The translations under genes and the position numbers were made by a program. DNA of 64,000 bases from assembly GCF_932526225.1 (NCBI RefSeq), contig NC_064045.1:16054442-16118441 (forward strand). Reading direction: 5' to 3'. This DNA comes from Nematostella vectensis. Its lineage: Eukaryota > Cnidaria > Anthozoa > Actiniaria > Edwardsiidae. Below the pieces are notes generated by a model. It did no database searches. It was not told the DNA's origin and saw nothing but the letters and a program-made list of their open reading frames with translations. Of the stretch, positions 37,901 to 52,460 are shown piece after piece. How positions within the stretch are numbered: the stretch's first letter is position 1; each line of letters starts with the position of its first letter.

Positions 37901-40900
37901 ACGAAAGACTAACGTGGCATTGCTGAAGGGAATTGTAATGAAAATTACTTTTAATACTATTGGTATCGTAAACTATCCCAAGCAAAGTCACCATCGGACT
38001 GGAGGTTACATTCGGGAAAAGCTTCAGGGTTACATTCGGGACTTTGTTTTACGAGTGTAACCTCCAAAAGGTTACAATCGATATTTTTTTTTCCGAATGT
38101 AAATTCCAAAAAGTAACATTAGGAAAATAAAACAGTATACTCGGTAAAAAAGGTATATCAATCTATCGAGCGCTATGCTCTATGTTAGAATCTACTTAAT
38201 CAAGTTATCAAAGGAATCTAGTTAGTTCTTGTGTGCATAAAATATGTACAGGATCCTGAACAAAGCATGAGCACATCAAAGATGCTGAGAGTACATAAAA
38301 ATGTCCCTATACCTTCTTTTTATGTCATGACACACCAAGAACAGTATAATTAAGTATCGATATTTAAAAAAAAAAATAAAGAAAAAAAAATAGGCTATCA
38401 GCGTGAATCGAACCCGGGTCGCTGCGTTAGTAGTCAAGTGCCCGCAACGAAAGACTAACGTGGCATTGCTGAAGGGAATAGTAATGAAAATTACTTTTAA
38501 TACTATTGGTATCGTAAACTATCCAAAGCAAAGTCACCATCGGACTGGAGGTTACATTCGGGAAAAGCTTTAGGGTTACATTCGGGAATTTGTTTTACGA
38601 GTGTAACCTCCAAAAGGTTACAATCAATAATTTTTTTTCCGAATGTAAATTCCAAAAAGTAACATTAGGAAAAATAAAACAGTATACTCGGAAAAAAAGG
38701 TATATCAATCTATCGAGCGCTATGCTCTATGTTAGAATCTACTTAATCAAGTTATCCAAGGAATCTAGTTAGTTCTTGTGTGCATAAAATATGTACAGGA
38801 TCCTGAACAAAACATGAGCACATCAAAGATGCTGAGAGTACATAAAAATGTCCCTATACCTTCTTTTTATGTCATGACACACCAAGAACAGTATAATTAA
38901 GTATCGATATTTAAAAAAAAATAAAGAAAAAAAAGTAGGCTATCAGCGTGAATCGAACCCGGGTCGCTGCGTTAGTAGTCAAGTGCCCGCAACGAAAGAC
39001 TAACGTGGCATTGCTGAAGGGAATAGTAATGAAAATTACTTTTAATACTATTGGTATCGTAAACTATCCCAAGCAAAGTCACCATCGGACTGGAGGTTAC
39101 ATTCGGGAAAAGCTTCAGGGTTACATTCGGGAATTTGTTTTACGAGTGTAACCTCCAAAACGTTACAATCAATATTTTTTTTTCCGAATGTAAATTCCAA
39201 AAAGTAACATTAGGAAAAATAAAACAGTATACTCGGAAAAAAAGGTATATCAATCTATCGAGCGCTATGCTCTATGTTAGAATCTACTTAATCAAGTTAC
39301 CCAAGGAATCTAGTTAGTTTTTGTGTGCATAAAATATGTACAGGATCCTGAACAAAGCATGAGCACATCAAAGATGCTGAGAGTACATAAAAATGTCCCT
39401 ATACCTTCTTTTTATGTCATGACACACCAAGAACAGTATAATTAAGTATCGATATTTAAAAAAAAAATAAAGAAAAAAAAATAGGCTATCAGCGGGAATC
39501 GAACCCGGGTCGCTGCGTTAGTAGTCAAGTGCCCGCAACGAAAGACTAACGTGGCATTGCTGAAGGGAATTGTAATGAAAATTACTTTTAATACTATTGG
39601 TATCGTAAACTATCCCAAGCAAAGTCACCATCGGACTGGAGGTTACATTCGGGAAAAGCTTCAGGGTAACATTCGGGAATTTGTTTTACGAGTGTAACCT
39701 CCAAAAGGTTACAATCGATAATTTGTTTTCCGAATGTAAATTCCAAAAAGTAACATTAGGAAAATAAAACAGTATACTCGGAAAAAAAGGTATATCAATC
39801 TATCGAGCGCTATGCTCTATGTTAGAATCTACTTAATCAAGTTATCCAAGGAATCTAGTTAGTTCTTGTGTGCATAAAATATGTACAGGATCCTGAACAA
39901 AGCATGAGCACATCAAAGATGCTGAGAGTACATAAAAATGTCCCTATACCTTCTTTTTATGTCATGACACACCAAGAACAGTATAATTAAGTATCGATAT
40001 TAAAAAAAAAAAATAAAGAAAAAAGAAATAGGCTATCAGCGGGAATCAAACCCGGGTCGCTGCGTTAGTAGTCAAGTGCCCGCAACGAAAGACTAACGTG
40101 GCATTGCTGAAGGGAATTGTAATGAAAATTACTTTTAATACTATTGGTATCGTAAACTATCCCAAGCAAAGTCACCATCGGACTGGAGGTTACATTCGGG
40201 AAAAGCTTTAGGGTTACATTCGGGAATTTGTTTTACGAGTGTAACCTCCAAAAGGTTACAATCGATATTTTTTTTTTCCGAATGTAAATTCCAAAAAGTA
40301 ACATTAGGAAAAATAAAACAGTATACTCGGAAAAAAAGGTATATCAATCTATCGAGCGCTATGCTCTATGTTAGAATCTACTTAATCAAGTTATCCAAGG
40401 AATCTAGTTAGTTCTTGTGTGCATAAAATATGTACAGGATCCTGAACAAAGCATGAGCACATCAAAGATGCTGAGAGTACATCAAAATGTCCCTATACCT
40501 TCTTTTTATGTCATGACACACCAAGAACAGTATAATTAAGTATCGATATTTAAAAAAAAATAAAGAAAAGAAAATAGGCTATCAGCGGGAATCGAACCCG
40601 GGTCGCTGCGGTAGTATTCAAGTGCCCGGAACGAAAGACTAACGTGGCATTGCTGAAGGGAATTGTAATGAAAATTACTTTTAATACTATTGGTATCGTA
40701 AACTATCCCAAGCAAAGTCACCATCGGACTGGAGGTTACATTCGGGAAAAGCTTTAGGGTTACATTCGGGAATTTATTTTACGAGTGTAACCTCCAAAAG
40801 GTTACAATCGATAATTTGTTTTCCGAATGTAAATTCCAAAAAGTAACATTAGGAAAATAAAACAGTATACTCGGAAAAAAAAGGTATATCAGTCTATCGA

Positions 40901-40981
40901 GCGCTATGCTCTATGTTAGAATCTACTTAATCAAGTTATCCAAGGAATCTAGTCAGGTCTTGTGTGCATAAAATATGTACA
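34975..40981. repeat. 11-monomer higher-order repeat, copy 1 (6.007 kb)
   Basis: Marks are 34975, 35524, 36073, 36619, 37162, 37706, 38251, 38798, 39343, 39888 and 40437. Spacings and private variants recur 6006-6009 bp downstream: AAAATCTGTACAGG, TCGATAACTTTTTTT, AAAGTTTACAATCG, ACAATCCAAATTT, AACGTTACAATC and TATCAGTCTATC. The block contains the third copy of the recurrent series (from 37706). Confidence 0.92.
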
Positions 40982-43900
40982 GGATCCTGAACAAAGCATG
41001 AGCACATCAAAGATGCTGAGAGTACATAAAAATGTCCCTATACCTTCTTTTTATGTCATGACACACCAAGAACAGTATAATTAAGTATCGATATTTAAAA
41101 AAAAAAAATAAAGAAAAAAAAATAGGCTATCAGCGGGAATCGAACCCGGGTCGCTGCGTTAGTAGTCAAGTGCCCGCAACGAAAGACTAACGTGGCATTG
41201 CTGAAGGGAATTGTAATGAAAATTACTTTTAATACTATTGGTATCGTAAACTATCCCAAGCAAAGTCACCATCGGACTGGAGGTTACATTCGGGAAAAGC
41301 TTTAGGGTTACATTCGGGAATTTGTTTTACGAGTGTAACCTCCAAAAGGTTACAATCGATAATTTTTTTTCCGAATGTAAATTCCAAAAAGTAACATTGG
41401 GAAAAATAAAACAGTATACTCGGAAAAAAAGGTATATCAATCTATCGTGCGCTATGCTCTATGTTAGAATCTACTTAATCAAGTTATCCAAGGAATCTAG
41501 TTAGTTCTTGTGTGCATAAAATATGTACAGGATCCTGAACAAAGCATGAGCACATCAAAGATGCTAAGAGTACATAAAAATGTCCCTATACCTTCTTTTT
41601 ATGTCATGACACACCAAGAACAGTATAATTAAGTATCGATATTAAAAAAAAAAAAAAATAAAGAAAAAAAATTAGGCTATCAGCGGGAATCGAACCCGGG
41701 TCGCTGCGTTAGTAGTCAAGTGCCCGCAACGAAAGACTAACGTGGCATTGCTGAAGGGAATTGTAATGAAAATTACTTTTAATACTATTGGTATCGTAAA
41801 CTATCCCAAGCAAAGTCACCATCGGACTGGAGGTTACATTCGGGAAAAGCTTTAGGGTTACATTCGGGAATTTGTTTTACGAGTGTAACCTCCAAAAGGT
41901 TACAATCGATAATTTTTATTCCGAATGTAAATTCCAAAAAGTAACATTAGGAAAAATAAAACAGTATACTCGGTAAAAAAGGTATATCAATCTTTCGAGC
42001 GCTATGCTCTATGTTAGAATCTACTTAATCAAGTTATCCAAGGAATCTAGTTAGTTCTTGTGTGCATAAAATCTGTACAGGATCCTGAACAAAGCATGAG
42101 CACATCAAAGATGCTGAGAGTACATAAAAATGTCCCTATACCTTCTTTTTATGTCATGACACACCAAGAACAGTATAATTAAGTATCGATATTTAAAAAA
42201 AAAAAAAAGAAAAAAAAGTAGGCTATCAGCGGGAATCGAACCCGGGTCGCTGCGTTAGTAGTCAAGTGCCCGCAACGAAAGACTAACGTGGCATTGCTGA
42301 AGGGAATTGTAATGAAAATTACTTTTAATACTATTGGTATCGTAAACTATCCCAAGCAAAGTCACCATCGGACTGGAGGTTACATTCGGGAAAAGCTTCA
42401 GGGTTACATTCGGGAATTTGTTTTACGAGTGTAACCTCCAAAAGGTTACAATCGATAACTTTTTTTCCGAATGTAAATTCCAAAAAGTAACATTAGGAAA
42501 AATAAAACAGTATACTCGGAAAAAAAGGTATATCAATCTTTCGAGCGCTATGCTCTATGTTAGAATCTACTTAATCAAGTTATCCAAGGAATCTAGTTAG
42601 TTCTTGTGTGCATAAAATATGTACAGGATCCTGAACAAAGCATGAGCACATCAAAGATGCTGAGAGTACATAAAAATGTCCCTATACCTTCTTTTTATGT
42701 CATGACACACCATGAACAGTATAATTAAGTATCGATATCTAAAAAAAAATAAAGAAAAAAAAATAGGCTATCAGCGGGAATCGAACCCGGGTCGCTGCGT
42801 TAGTAGTCAAGTGCCCGCAACGAAAGATTAACGTGGCATTGCTGAAGGGAATTGTAATGAAAATTACTTTTAATACTATTGGTATCGTAAACTATCCCAA
42901 GCAAAGTCACCATCGGACTGGAGGTTACATTCGGGAAAAGCTTCAGGGTTACATTCGGGAATTTGTTTTACGAGTGTAACCTCCAAAAGTTTACAATCGA
43001 TATTTTTTTTCCGAATGTAAATTCCAAAAAGTAACATTAGGAAAATAAAACAGTATACTCGGAAAAAAAGGTATATCAATCTATCGAGCGCTATGCTCTA
43101 TGTTAGAATCTACTTAATCAAGTTATCCAAGGAATCTAGTTAGTTCTTGTGTGCATAAAATATGTACAGGATCCTGAACAAAGCATGAGCACATCAAAGA
43201 TGCTGAGAGTACATAAAAATGTCCCTATACCTTCTTTTTATGTCATGACACACCATGAACAGTATAATTAAGTATCGATATTTAAAAAAAAAATAAAGAA
43301 AAAAAAATAGGCTATCAGCGGGAATCGAACCCGGGTCGCTGCGTTAGTAGTCAAGTGCCCGCAACGAAAGACTAACGTGGCATTGCTGAAGGGAATTGTA
43401 ATGAAAATTACTTTTAATACTATTGGTATCGTAAACTATCCCAAGCAAAGTCACCATCGGACTGGAGGTTACATTCGGGAAAAGCTTCAGGGTTACATTC
43501 GGGAATTTGTTTTACGAGTGTAACCTCCAAAAGGTTACAATCCAAATTTTTTTTCCGAATGTAAATTCCAAAAAGTAACATTAGGAAAATAAAACAGTAT
43601 ACTCGGAAAAAAAGCTATATCAATCTATCGAGCGCTATGCTTTATGTTAGAATCTACTTAATCAAGTTATCAAAGGAATCTAGTTAGTTCTTGTGTGCAT
43701 AAAATATGTACAGGATCCTGAACAAAGCATGAGCACATCAAAGATGCTGAGAGTACATAAAAATGTCCCTATACCTTCTTTTTATGTCATGACACACCAA
43801 GAACAGTATAATTAAGTATCGATATTTAAAAAAAAAATAAAGAAAAAAAAATAGGCTATCAGCGGGAATCGAACCCGGGTCGCTGCGTTAGTAGTCAAGT

Positions 43901-46900
43901 GCCCGCAACGAAAGACTAACGTGGCATTGCTGAAGGGAATTGTAATGAAAATTACTTTTAATACTATTGGTATCGTAAACTATCCCAAGCAAAGTCACCA
44001 TCGGACTGGAGGTTACATTCGGGAAAAGCTTCAGGGTTACATTCGGGACTTTGTTTTACGAGTGTAACCTCCAAAAGGTTACAATCGATATTTTTTTTTC
44101 CGAATGTAAATTCCAAAAAGTAACATTAGGAAAATAAAACAGTATACTCGGTAAAAAAGGTATATCAATCTATCGAGCGCTATGCTCTATGTTAGAATCT
44201 ACTTAATCAAGTTATCAAAGGAATCTAGTTAGTTCTTGTGTGCATAAAATATGTACAGGATCCTGAACAAAGCATGAGCACATCAAAGATGCTGAGAGTA
44301 CATAAAAATGTCCCTATACCTTCTTTTTATGTCATGACACACCAAGAACAGTATAATTAAGTATCGATATTTAAAAAAAAAAATAAAGAAAAAAAAATAG
44401 GCTATCAGCGTGAATCGAACCCGGGTCGCTGCGTTAGTAGTCAAGTGCCCGCAACGAAAGACTAACGTGGCATTGCTGAAGGGAATAGTAATGAAAATTA
44501 CTTTTAATACTATTGGTATCGTAAACTATCCAAAGCAAAGTCACCATCGGACTGGAGGTTACATTCGGGAAAAGCTTTAGGGTTACATTCGGGAATTTGT
44601 TTTACGAGTGTAACCTCCAAAAGGTTACAATCAATAATTTTTTTTCCGAATGTAAATTCCAAAAAGTAACATTAGGAAAAATAAAACAGTATACTCGGAA
44701 AAAAAGGTATATCAATCTATCGAGCGCTATGCTCTATGTTAGAATCTACTTAATCAAGTTATCCAAGGAATCTAGTTAGTTCTTGTGTGCATAAAATATG
44801 TACAGGATCCTGAACAAAACATGAGCACATCAAAGATGCTGAGAGTACATAAAAATGTCCCTATACCTTCTTTTTATGTCATGACACACCAAGAACAGTA
44901 TAATTAAGTATCGATATTTAAAAAAAAATAAAGAAAAAAAAGTAGGCTATCAGCGTGAATCGAACCCGGGTCGCTGCGTTAGTAGTCAAGTGCCCGCAAC
45001 GAAAGACTAACGTGGCATTGCTGAAGGGAATAGTAATGAAAATTACTTTTAATACTATTGGTATCGTAAACTATCCCAAGCAAAGTCACCATCGGACTGG
45101 AGGTTACATTCGGGAAAAGCTTCAGGGTTACATTCGGGAATTTGTTTTACGAGTGTAACCTCCAAAACGTTACAATCAATATTTTTTTTTTCCGAATGTA
45201 AATTCCAAAAAGTAACATTAGGAAAAATAAAACAGTATACTCGGAAAAAAAGGTATATCAATCTATCGAGCGCTATGCTCTATGTTAGAATCTACTTAAT
45301 CAAGTTACCCAAGGAATCTAGTTAGTTTTTGTGTGCATAAAATATGTACAGGATCCTGAACAAAGCATGAGCACATCAAAGATGCTGAGAGTACATAAAA
45401 ATGTCCCTATACCTTCTTTTTATGTCATGACACACCAAGAACAGTATAATTAAGTATCGATATTTAAAAAAAAAATAAAGAAAAAAAAATAGGCTATCAG
45501 CGGGAATCGAACCCGGGTCGCTGCGTTAGTAGTCAAGTGCCCGCAACGAAAGACTAACGTGGCATTGCTGAAGGGAATTGTAATGAAAATTACTTTTAAT
45601 ACTATTGGTATCGTAAACTATCCCAAGCAAAGTCACCATCGGACTGGAGGTTACATTCGGGAAAAGCTTCAGGGTAACATTCGGGAATTTGTTTTACGAG
45701 TGTAACCTCCAAAAGGTTACAATCGATAATTTGTTTTCCGAATGTAAATTCCAAAAAGTAACATTAGGAAAATAAAACAGTATACTCGGAAAAAAAGGTA
45801 TATCAATCTATCGAGCGCTATGCTCTATGTTAGAATCTACTTAATCAAGTTATCCAAGGAATCTAGTTAGTTCTTGTGTGCATAAAATATGTACAGGATC
45901 CTGAACAAAGCATGAGCACATCAAAGATGCTGAGAGTACATAAAAATGTCCCTATACCTTCTTTTTATGTCATGACACACCAAGAACAGTATAATTAAGT
46001 ATCGATATTAAAAAAAAAAAAATAAAGAAAAAAGAAATAGGCTATCAGCGGGAATCAAACCCGGGTCGCTGCGTTAGTAGTCAAGTGCCCGCAACGAAAG
46101 ACTAACGTGGCATTGCTGAAGGGAATTGTAATGAAAATTACTTTTAATACTATTGGTATCGTAAACTATCCCAAGCAAAGTCACCATCGGACTGGAGGTT
46201 ACATTCGGGAAAAGCTTTAGGGTTACATTCGGGAATTTGTTTTACGAGTGTAACCTCCAAAAGGTTACAATCGATATTTTTTTTTTCCGAATGTAAATTC
46301 CAAAAAGTAACATTAGGAAAAATAAAACAGTATACTCGGAAAAAAAGGTATATCAATCTATCGAGCGCTATGCTCTATGTTAGAATCTACTTAATCAAGT
46401 TATCCAAGGAATCTAGTTAGTTCTTGTGTGCATAAAATATGTACAGGATCCTGAACAAAGCATGAGCACATCAAAGATGCTGAGAGTACATCAAAATGTC
46501 CCTATACCTTCTTTTTATGTCATGACACACCAAGAACAGTATAATTAAGTATCGATATTTAAAAAAAAATAAAGAAAAGAAAATAGGCTATCAGCGGGAA
46601 TCGAACCCGGGTCGCTGCGGTAGTATTCAAGTGCCCGGAACGAAAGACTAACGTGGCATTGCTGAAGGGAATTGTAATGAAAATTACTTTTAATACTATT
46701 GGTATCGTAAACTATCCCAAGCAAAGTCACCATCGGACTGGAGGTTACATTCGGGAAAAGCTTTAGGGTTACATTCGGGAATTTATTTTACGAGTGTAAC
46801 CTCCAAAAGGTTACAATCGATAATTTGTTTTCCGAATGTAAATTCCAAAAAGTAACATTAGGAAAATAAAACAGTATACTCGGAAAAAAAAGGTATATCA

Positions 46901-46990
46901 GTCTATCGAGCGCTATGCTCTATGTTAGAATCTACTTAATCAAGTTATCCAAGGAATCTAGTCAGGTCTTGTGTGCATAAAATATGTACA
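40982..46990. repeat. 11-monomer higher-order repeat, copy 2 (6.009 kb)
   Basis: Marks are 40982, 41530, 42080, 42626, 43169, 43713, 44258, 44805, 45351, 45896 and 46446. All the private variants listed for copy 1 are found again in the same order, with few differences apart from A-run length, so the duplication is recent compared with the divergence among monomers. Confidence 0.92.
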
Positions 46991-48082
46991 GGATCCTGAA
47001 CAAAGCATGAGCACATCAAAGATGCTGAGAGTACATAAAAATGTCCCTATACCTTCTTTTTATGTCATGACACACCAAGAACAGTATAATTAAGTATCGA
47101 TATTTAAAAAAAAAAAATAAAGAAAAAAAAATAGGCTATCAGCGGGAATCGAACCCGGGTCGCTGCGTTAGTAGTCAAGTGCCCGCAACGAAAGACTAAC
47201 GTGGCATTGCTGAAGGGAATTGTAATGAAAATTACTTTTAATACTATTGGTATCGTAAACTATCCCAAGCAAAGTCACCATCGGACTGGAGGTTACATTC
47301 GGGAAAAGCTTTAGGGTTACATTCGGGAATTTGTTTTACGAGTGTAACCTCCAAACGGTTACAATCGATATTTTTTTTTTCCGAATGTAAATTCCAAAAA
47401 GTAACATTAGGAAAAATAAAACAGTATACTCGGAAAAAAAGGTATATCAATCTATCGAGCGCTATGCTCTATGTTAGAATCTACTTAATCAAGTTATCCA
47501 AGGAATCTAGTTAGTTCTTGTGTGCATAAAATATGTACAGGATCCTGAACAAAGCATGAGCATCAAAGATGCTGAGAGTACATCAAAATGTCCCTATACC
47601 TTCTTTTTATGTCATGACACACCAAGAACAGTATAATTAAGTATCGATATTTAAAAAAAAATAAAGAAAAGAAAATAGGCTATCAGCGGGAATCGAACCC
47701 GGGTCGTTGCGTTAGTAGTCAAGTGCCCGCAACGAAAGACTAACGTGGCATTGCTGAAGGGAATCGTAATGAAAATTACTTTTAATACTATTGGTATCGT
47801 AAACTATCCCAAGCAAAGTCAACATCGGACTGGAGGTTACATTCGGGAAAAGCTTCAGGATTACATTCGGGAATTTGTTTTACGAGTGTAACCTCCAAAA
47901 GGTTACAATCAATAATTTTTTTTCCGAATGTAAATTCCAAAAAGTAACATTAGGAAAAATAAAACAGTATACTCGGAAAAAAAGGTATATCAATCTATCG
48001 AGCGCTATGCTCTATGTTAGAATCTACTTAATCAAGTTATCCAAGGAATCTAGTTAGTTCTTGTGCGCATAAAATATGTACA
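46991..48082. repeat. Junction monomers, units 87-88
   Basis: Marks are 46991 and 47540. Unit 87 starts like the unit at 40982 but from about 47355 carries AAACGGTTAC and CGATATTTTTTTTTTCC, like the unit at 45896, so it is chimeric. Unit 88 has a 2-bp loss in GAGCATCAAAG and matches the unit at 32785, including GTTGCGTTAG. Confidence 0.8.
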
Positions 48083-51000
48083 GGATCCTGAACAAAGCAT
48101 GAGCACATCAAAGATGCTGAGAGTACATAAAAATGTCCCTATACCTTCTTTTTATGTCATGACACACCATGAACAGTATAATTAAGTATCGATATTTAAA
48201 AAAAAAAATAAAGAAAAAAAAAATAGGCTATCAGCGGGAATCGAACCCGGGTCGCTGCGGTAGTATTCAAGTGCCCGGAACGAAAGACTAACGTGGCATT
48301 GCTGAAGGAAATTGTAATGAAAATTACTTTTAATACTATTGGTATCGTAAACTATCCCAAGCAAAGTCACCATCGGACTGGAGGTTACATTCGGGAAAAG
48401 CTTTAGGGTTACATTCGGGAATTTATTTTACGAGTGTAACCTCCAAAAGGTTACAATCGATAATTTGTTTTCCGAATGTAAATTCCAAAAAGTAACATTA
48501 GGAAAATAAAACAGTATACTCGGAAAAAAAAGGTATATTAATCTATCGAGCGCTATGCTCTATGTTAGAATCTACTTAATCAAGTTATCCAAGGAATCTA
48601 GTCAGGTCTTGTGTGCATAAAATATGTACAGGATCCTGAACAAAGCATGATCACATCAAAGATGCTGAGAGTACATAAAAATGTCCCTATACCTTCTTTT
48701 TATGTCATGACACACCAAGAACAGTATAATTAAGTATCGATATTTAAAAAAAAAAAATAAAGAAAAAAAAATAGGCTATCAGCGGGAATCGAACCCGGGT
48801 CGCTGCGTTAGTAGTCAAGTGCCCGCAACGAAAGACTAACGTGGCATTGCTGAAGGGAATTGTAATGAAAATTACTTTTAATACTATTGGTATCGTAAAC
48901 TATCCCAAGCAAAGTCACCATCGGACTGGAGGTTACATTCGGGAAAAGCTTTAGGGTTACATTCGGGAATTTGTTTTACGAGTGTAACCTCCAAAAGGTT
49001 ACAATCGATAATTTTTTTTCCGAATGTAAATTCCAAAAAGTAACATTGGGAAAAATAAAACAGTATACTCGGAAAAAAAGGTATATCAATCTATGGAGCG
49101 CTATGCTCTATGTTAAAATCTACTTAATCAAGTTATCCAAGGAATCTAGATAGTTCTTGTGTGCATAAAATATGTACAGGATCCTGAACAAAGCATGAGC
49201 ACATCAAAGATGCTAAGAGTACATAAAAATGTCCCTATACCTTCTTTTTATGTCATGACACACCAAGAACAGTATAATTAAGTATCGATATTTAAAAAAA
49301 AAACAAATAAAGAAAAAAAATTAGGCTATCAGCGGGAATCGAACCCGGGTCGCTGCGTTAGTAGTCAAGTGCCCGCAACGAAAGACTAACGTGGCATTGC
49401 TGAAGGGAATTGTAATGAAAATTACTTTTAATACTATTGGTATCGTAAACTATCCCAAGCAAAGTCACCATCGGACTGGAGGTTACATTCGGGAAAAGCT
49501 TTAGGGTTACATTCGGGAATTTGTTTTACGAGTGTAACCTCCAAAAGGTTACAATCGATAACTTTTTTTCCGAATATAAATTCCAAAAAGTAACATTAGG
49601 AAAATAAAACAGTATACTCGGAAAAAAAGGTATATCAATCTATCGAGCGCTATGCTCTATGTTAGAATCTACTTAATCAAGTTATCCAAGGAATCTAGTT
49701 AGTTCTTGTGTGCATAAAATATGTACAGGATCCTGAACAAAGCATGAGCACATCAAAGATGCTGAGAGTACATAAAAATGTCCCTATACCTTCTTTTTAT
49801 GTCATGACACACCAAGAACAGTATAATTAAGTATCGATATTAAAAAATAAAAATAAAGAAAAAAAAAATAGGCTATCAGCGGGAATCGAACCCGGGTCGT
49901 TGCGTTAGTAGTCAAGTGCCCGCAACGAAAGACTATCGTGGCATTGCTGAAGGGAATCGTAATGAAAATTACTTTTAATACTATTGGTATCGTAAACTAT
50001 CCCAAGCAAAGTCAACATTGGACTGGAGGTTACATTCGGGAAAAGCTTCAGGCTTACATTCGGGAATTTGTTTTACGAGTGTAACCTCCAAAAGGTTACA
50101 ATCAATAATTTTTTTTCCGAATGTAAATTCCAAAAAGTAACATTAGGAAAAATAAAACAGTATACTCGGAAAAAAAGGTATATCAATCTATCGAGCGCTA
50201 TGCTCTATGTTAGAATCTACTTAATCAAGTTATCCAAGGAATCTAGTTAGTTCTTGTGCGCATAAAATATGTACAGGATCCTGAACAAAGCATGAGCACA
50301 TCAAAGATGCTGAGAGTACATAAAAATGTCCCTATACCTTCTTTTTATGTCATGACACACCAAGAACAGTATAATTAAGTATCGATATTAAAAAAAAAAA
50401 ATAAAGAAAAAAAAATAGGCTATCAGCGGGAATCGAACCCGGGTCGTTGCGTTAGTAGTCAAGTGCCCGCAACGTAAGACTAACGTGGCATTGCTGAAGG
50501 GAATCGTAATGAAAATTACTTTTAATACTATTGGTATCGTAAACTATCCCAAGCAAAGTCAACATCGGACTGGAGGTTACATTCAGGAAAAGCTTCAGGG
50601 TTACATTCGGGAATTTGTTTTACGAGTGTAACCTCCAAAAGGTTACAATCAATAATTTTTTTTCCGAATGTAAATTCCAAAAAGTAACATTAGGAAAAAT
50701 AAAACAGTATACTCGGAAAAAAGGTATATCAATCTATCGAGCGCTATGCTCTATGTTAGAATCTACTTAATCAAGTTATCCAAGGAATCTAGTTAGTTCT
50801 TGTGCGCATAAAATATGTACAGGATCCTGAACAAAGCATGAGCACATCAAAGATGCTGAGAGTACATAAAAATGTCCCTATACCTTCTTTTTATATCATG
50901 ACACACCAAGAACAGTATAATCAAGTATCGATATTTAAAAAAAAAAATTAAGACAAAAAAAATAGGCTATCAGCGGGAATCTAACCCGGGTCGCTACGGC

Positions 51001-52460
51001 TGTAGTCAAGTGCCCGCAACGAAAGACTAACGTGGCATTGCTGAAGAGAATTGTAATGAAAATTACTTTTAATACTATTGGTATCGTAAGCTATCCCAAG
51101 CAAAGTCACCATCGGACTGGAGGTTACATTCGGGAAAAGCTTTAGGGTTACATTCGGGAATTTGTTTTACGAGTGTAACCTCCAAAAGGTTACAATCGAT
51201 AATTTTTTTTCCGAATGTAAATTCCAAAAAGTAACATTAGGAAAAATAAAACAGTATACTCGGAAAAAAAGGTATATCAATCTATCGAGCGCTATGCTCT
51301 ATGTTAGAATCTACTTAATCAAGTTATCCAAGGAATCTAGTTAGTTCTTGTGTGCATAAAATATGTACAGGATCCTGAACAAAGCATGAGCACATCAAAG
51401 ATGCTGAGAGTACATCAAAATGTCCCTATACCTTCTTTTTATGTCATGACACACCAAGAACAGTATAATTAAGTATCGATATTTAAAAAAAAAAATAAAG
51501 AAAAAAAAATAAGCTATCAGCGGGAATCGAACCCGGGTCGCTGCGTTAGTAGTCAAGTGCCCGCAACGAAAGACTAACGTGGCATTGCTGAAGGGAATTG
51601 TAATAAAAATTACTTTTAATACTATTGGTATCGTAAACTATCCCAAGCAAAGTCACCATCCGACTGGAGGTTACATTCGGGAAAAGCTTTAGGGTTACAT
51701 TCGGGAATTTGTTTTACGAGTGTAACCTCCAAAAGGTTACAATCGATAATTTTTTTTCCGAATGTAAATTCCAAAAAGTAACATTAGGAAAAATAAAACA
51801 GTATACTCGGAAAAAAGGTATATCAATCTATCGAGCGCTATGCTCTATGTTAGAATCTACTTAATCAAGTTATCCAAGGAATCTAGTTAGTTCTTGTGTG
51901 CATAAAATATGTACAGGATCCTGAACAAAGCATGAGCACATCAAAGATTCTGAGAGTACATCAAAATGTCCCTATACCTTCTTTTTATGTCATGACACAC
52001 CAAGAACAGTATAATTAAGTATCGATATTAAAAAAAAAATAAAGAAAAAAAAATAGGCTATCAGCGGGAATCGAACCCGGGTCGCTGCTTTAGTAGTCAA
52101 GTGCCCGCAACGAAAGACTAACGTGGCATTGCTGAAGGGAATTGTAATGAAAATTACTTTTAATACTATTGGTATCGTAAACTATCAAAAGCAAAGTCAC
52201 CATCGGACTGGAGGTTACATTCGGGAAAAGCTTCAGGGTTACATTCGGGAATTTGTTTTACGAGTGTAACCTCCAAAAGGTTACAATCGATAATTTTTTT
52301 CCGAATGTAAATTCCAAAAAGTAACATTAGGAAAAAATAAAACAGTATACTCGGAAAAAAAGGTATATCAATCTATCGAGCGCTATGCTCTATGTTAGAA
52401 TCTACTTAATCAAGTTATCCAAGGAATCTAGTTAGTTCTTGTGTGCATAAAATCTGTACA
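48083..52460. repeat. 8-monomer higher-order repeat, copy 1 (4.378 kb)
   Basis: Marks are 48083, 48631, 49179, 49728, 50276, 50822, 51370 and 51916. Private variants repeated 4378 bp later include AATCTAGATAG, TTAAAAATAAAAATAAAG, GACTATCGTGG, CAACGTAAGAC, TTATATCATGAC, GAATCTAACCC with GCTACGGCTGTAG, and AATAAGCTATC with CACCATCCGAC. The left half of the first unit is not part of the match. Confidence 0.92.

Noticed and set aside
34975-46990. Assembly artefact as the source of the near-identical blocks
   Set aside because: It cannot be excluded from sequence alone, but copies differ at scattered sites and junction units are chimeric in ways expected from unequal exchange, so I treat the blocks as real with that reservation.
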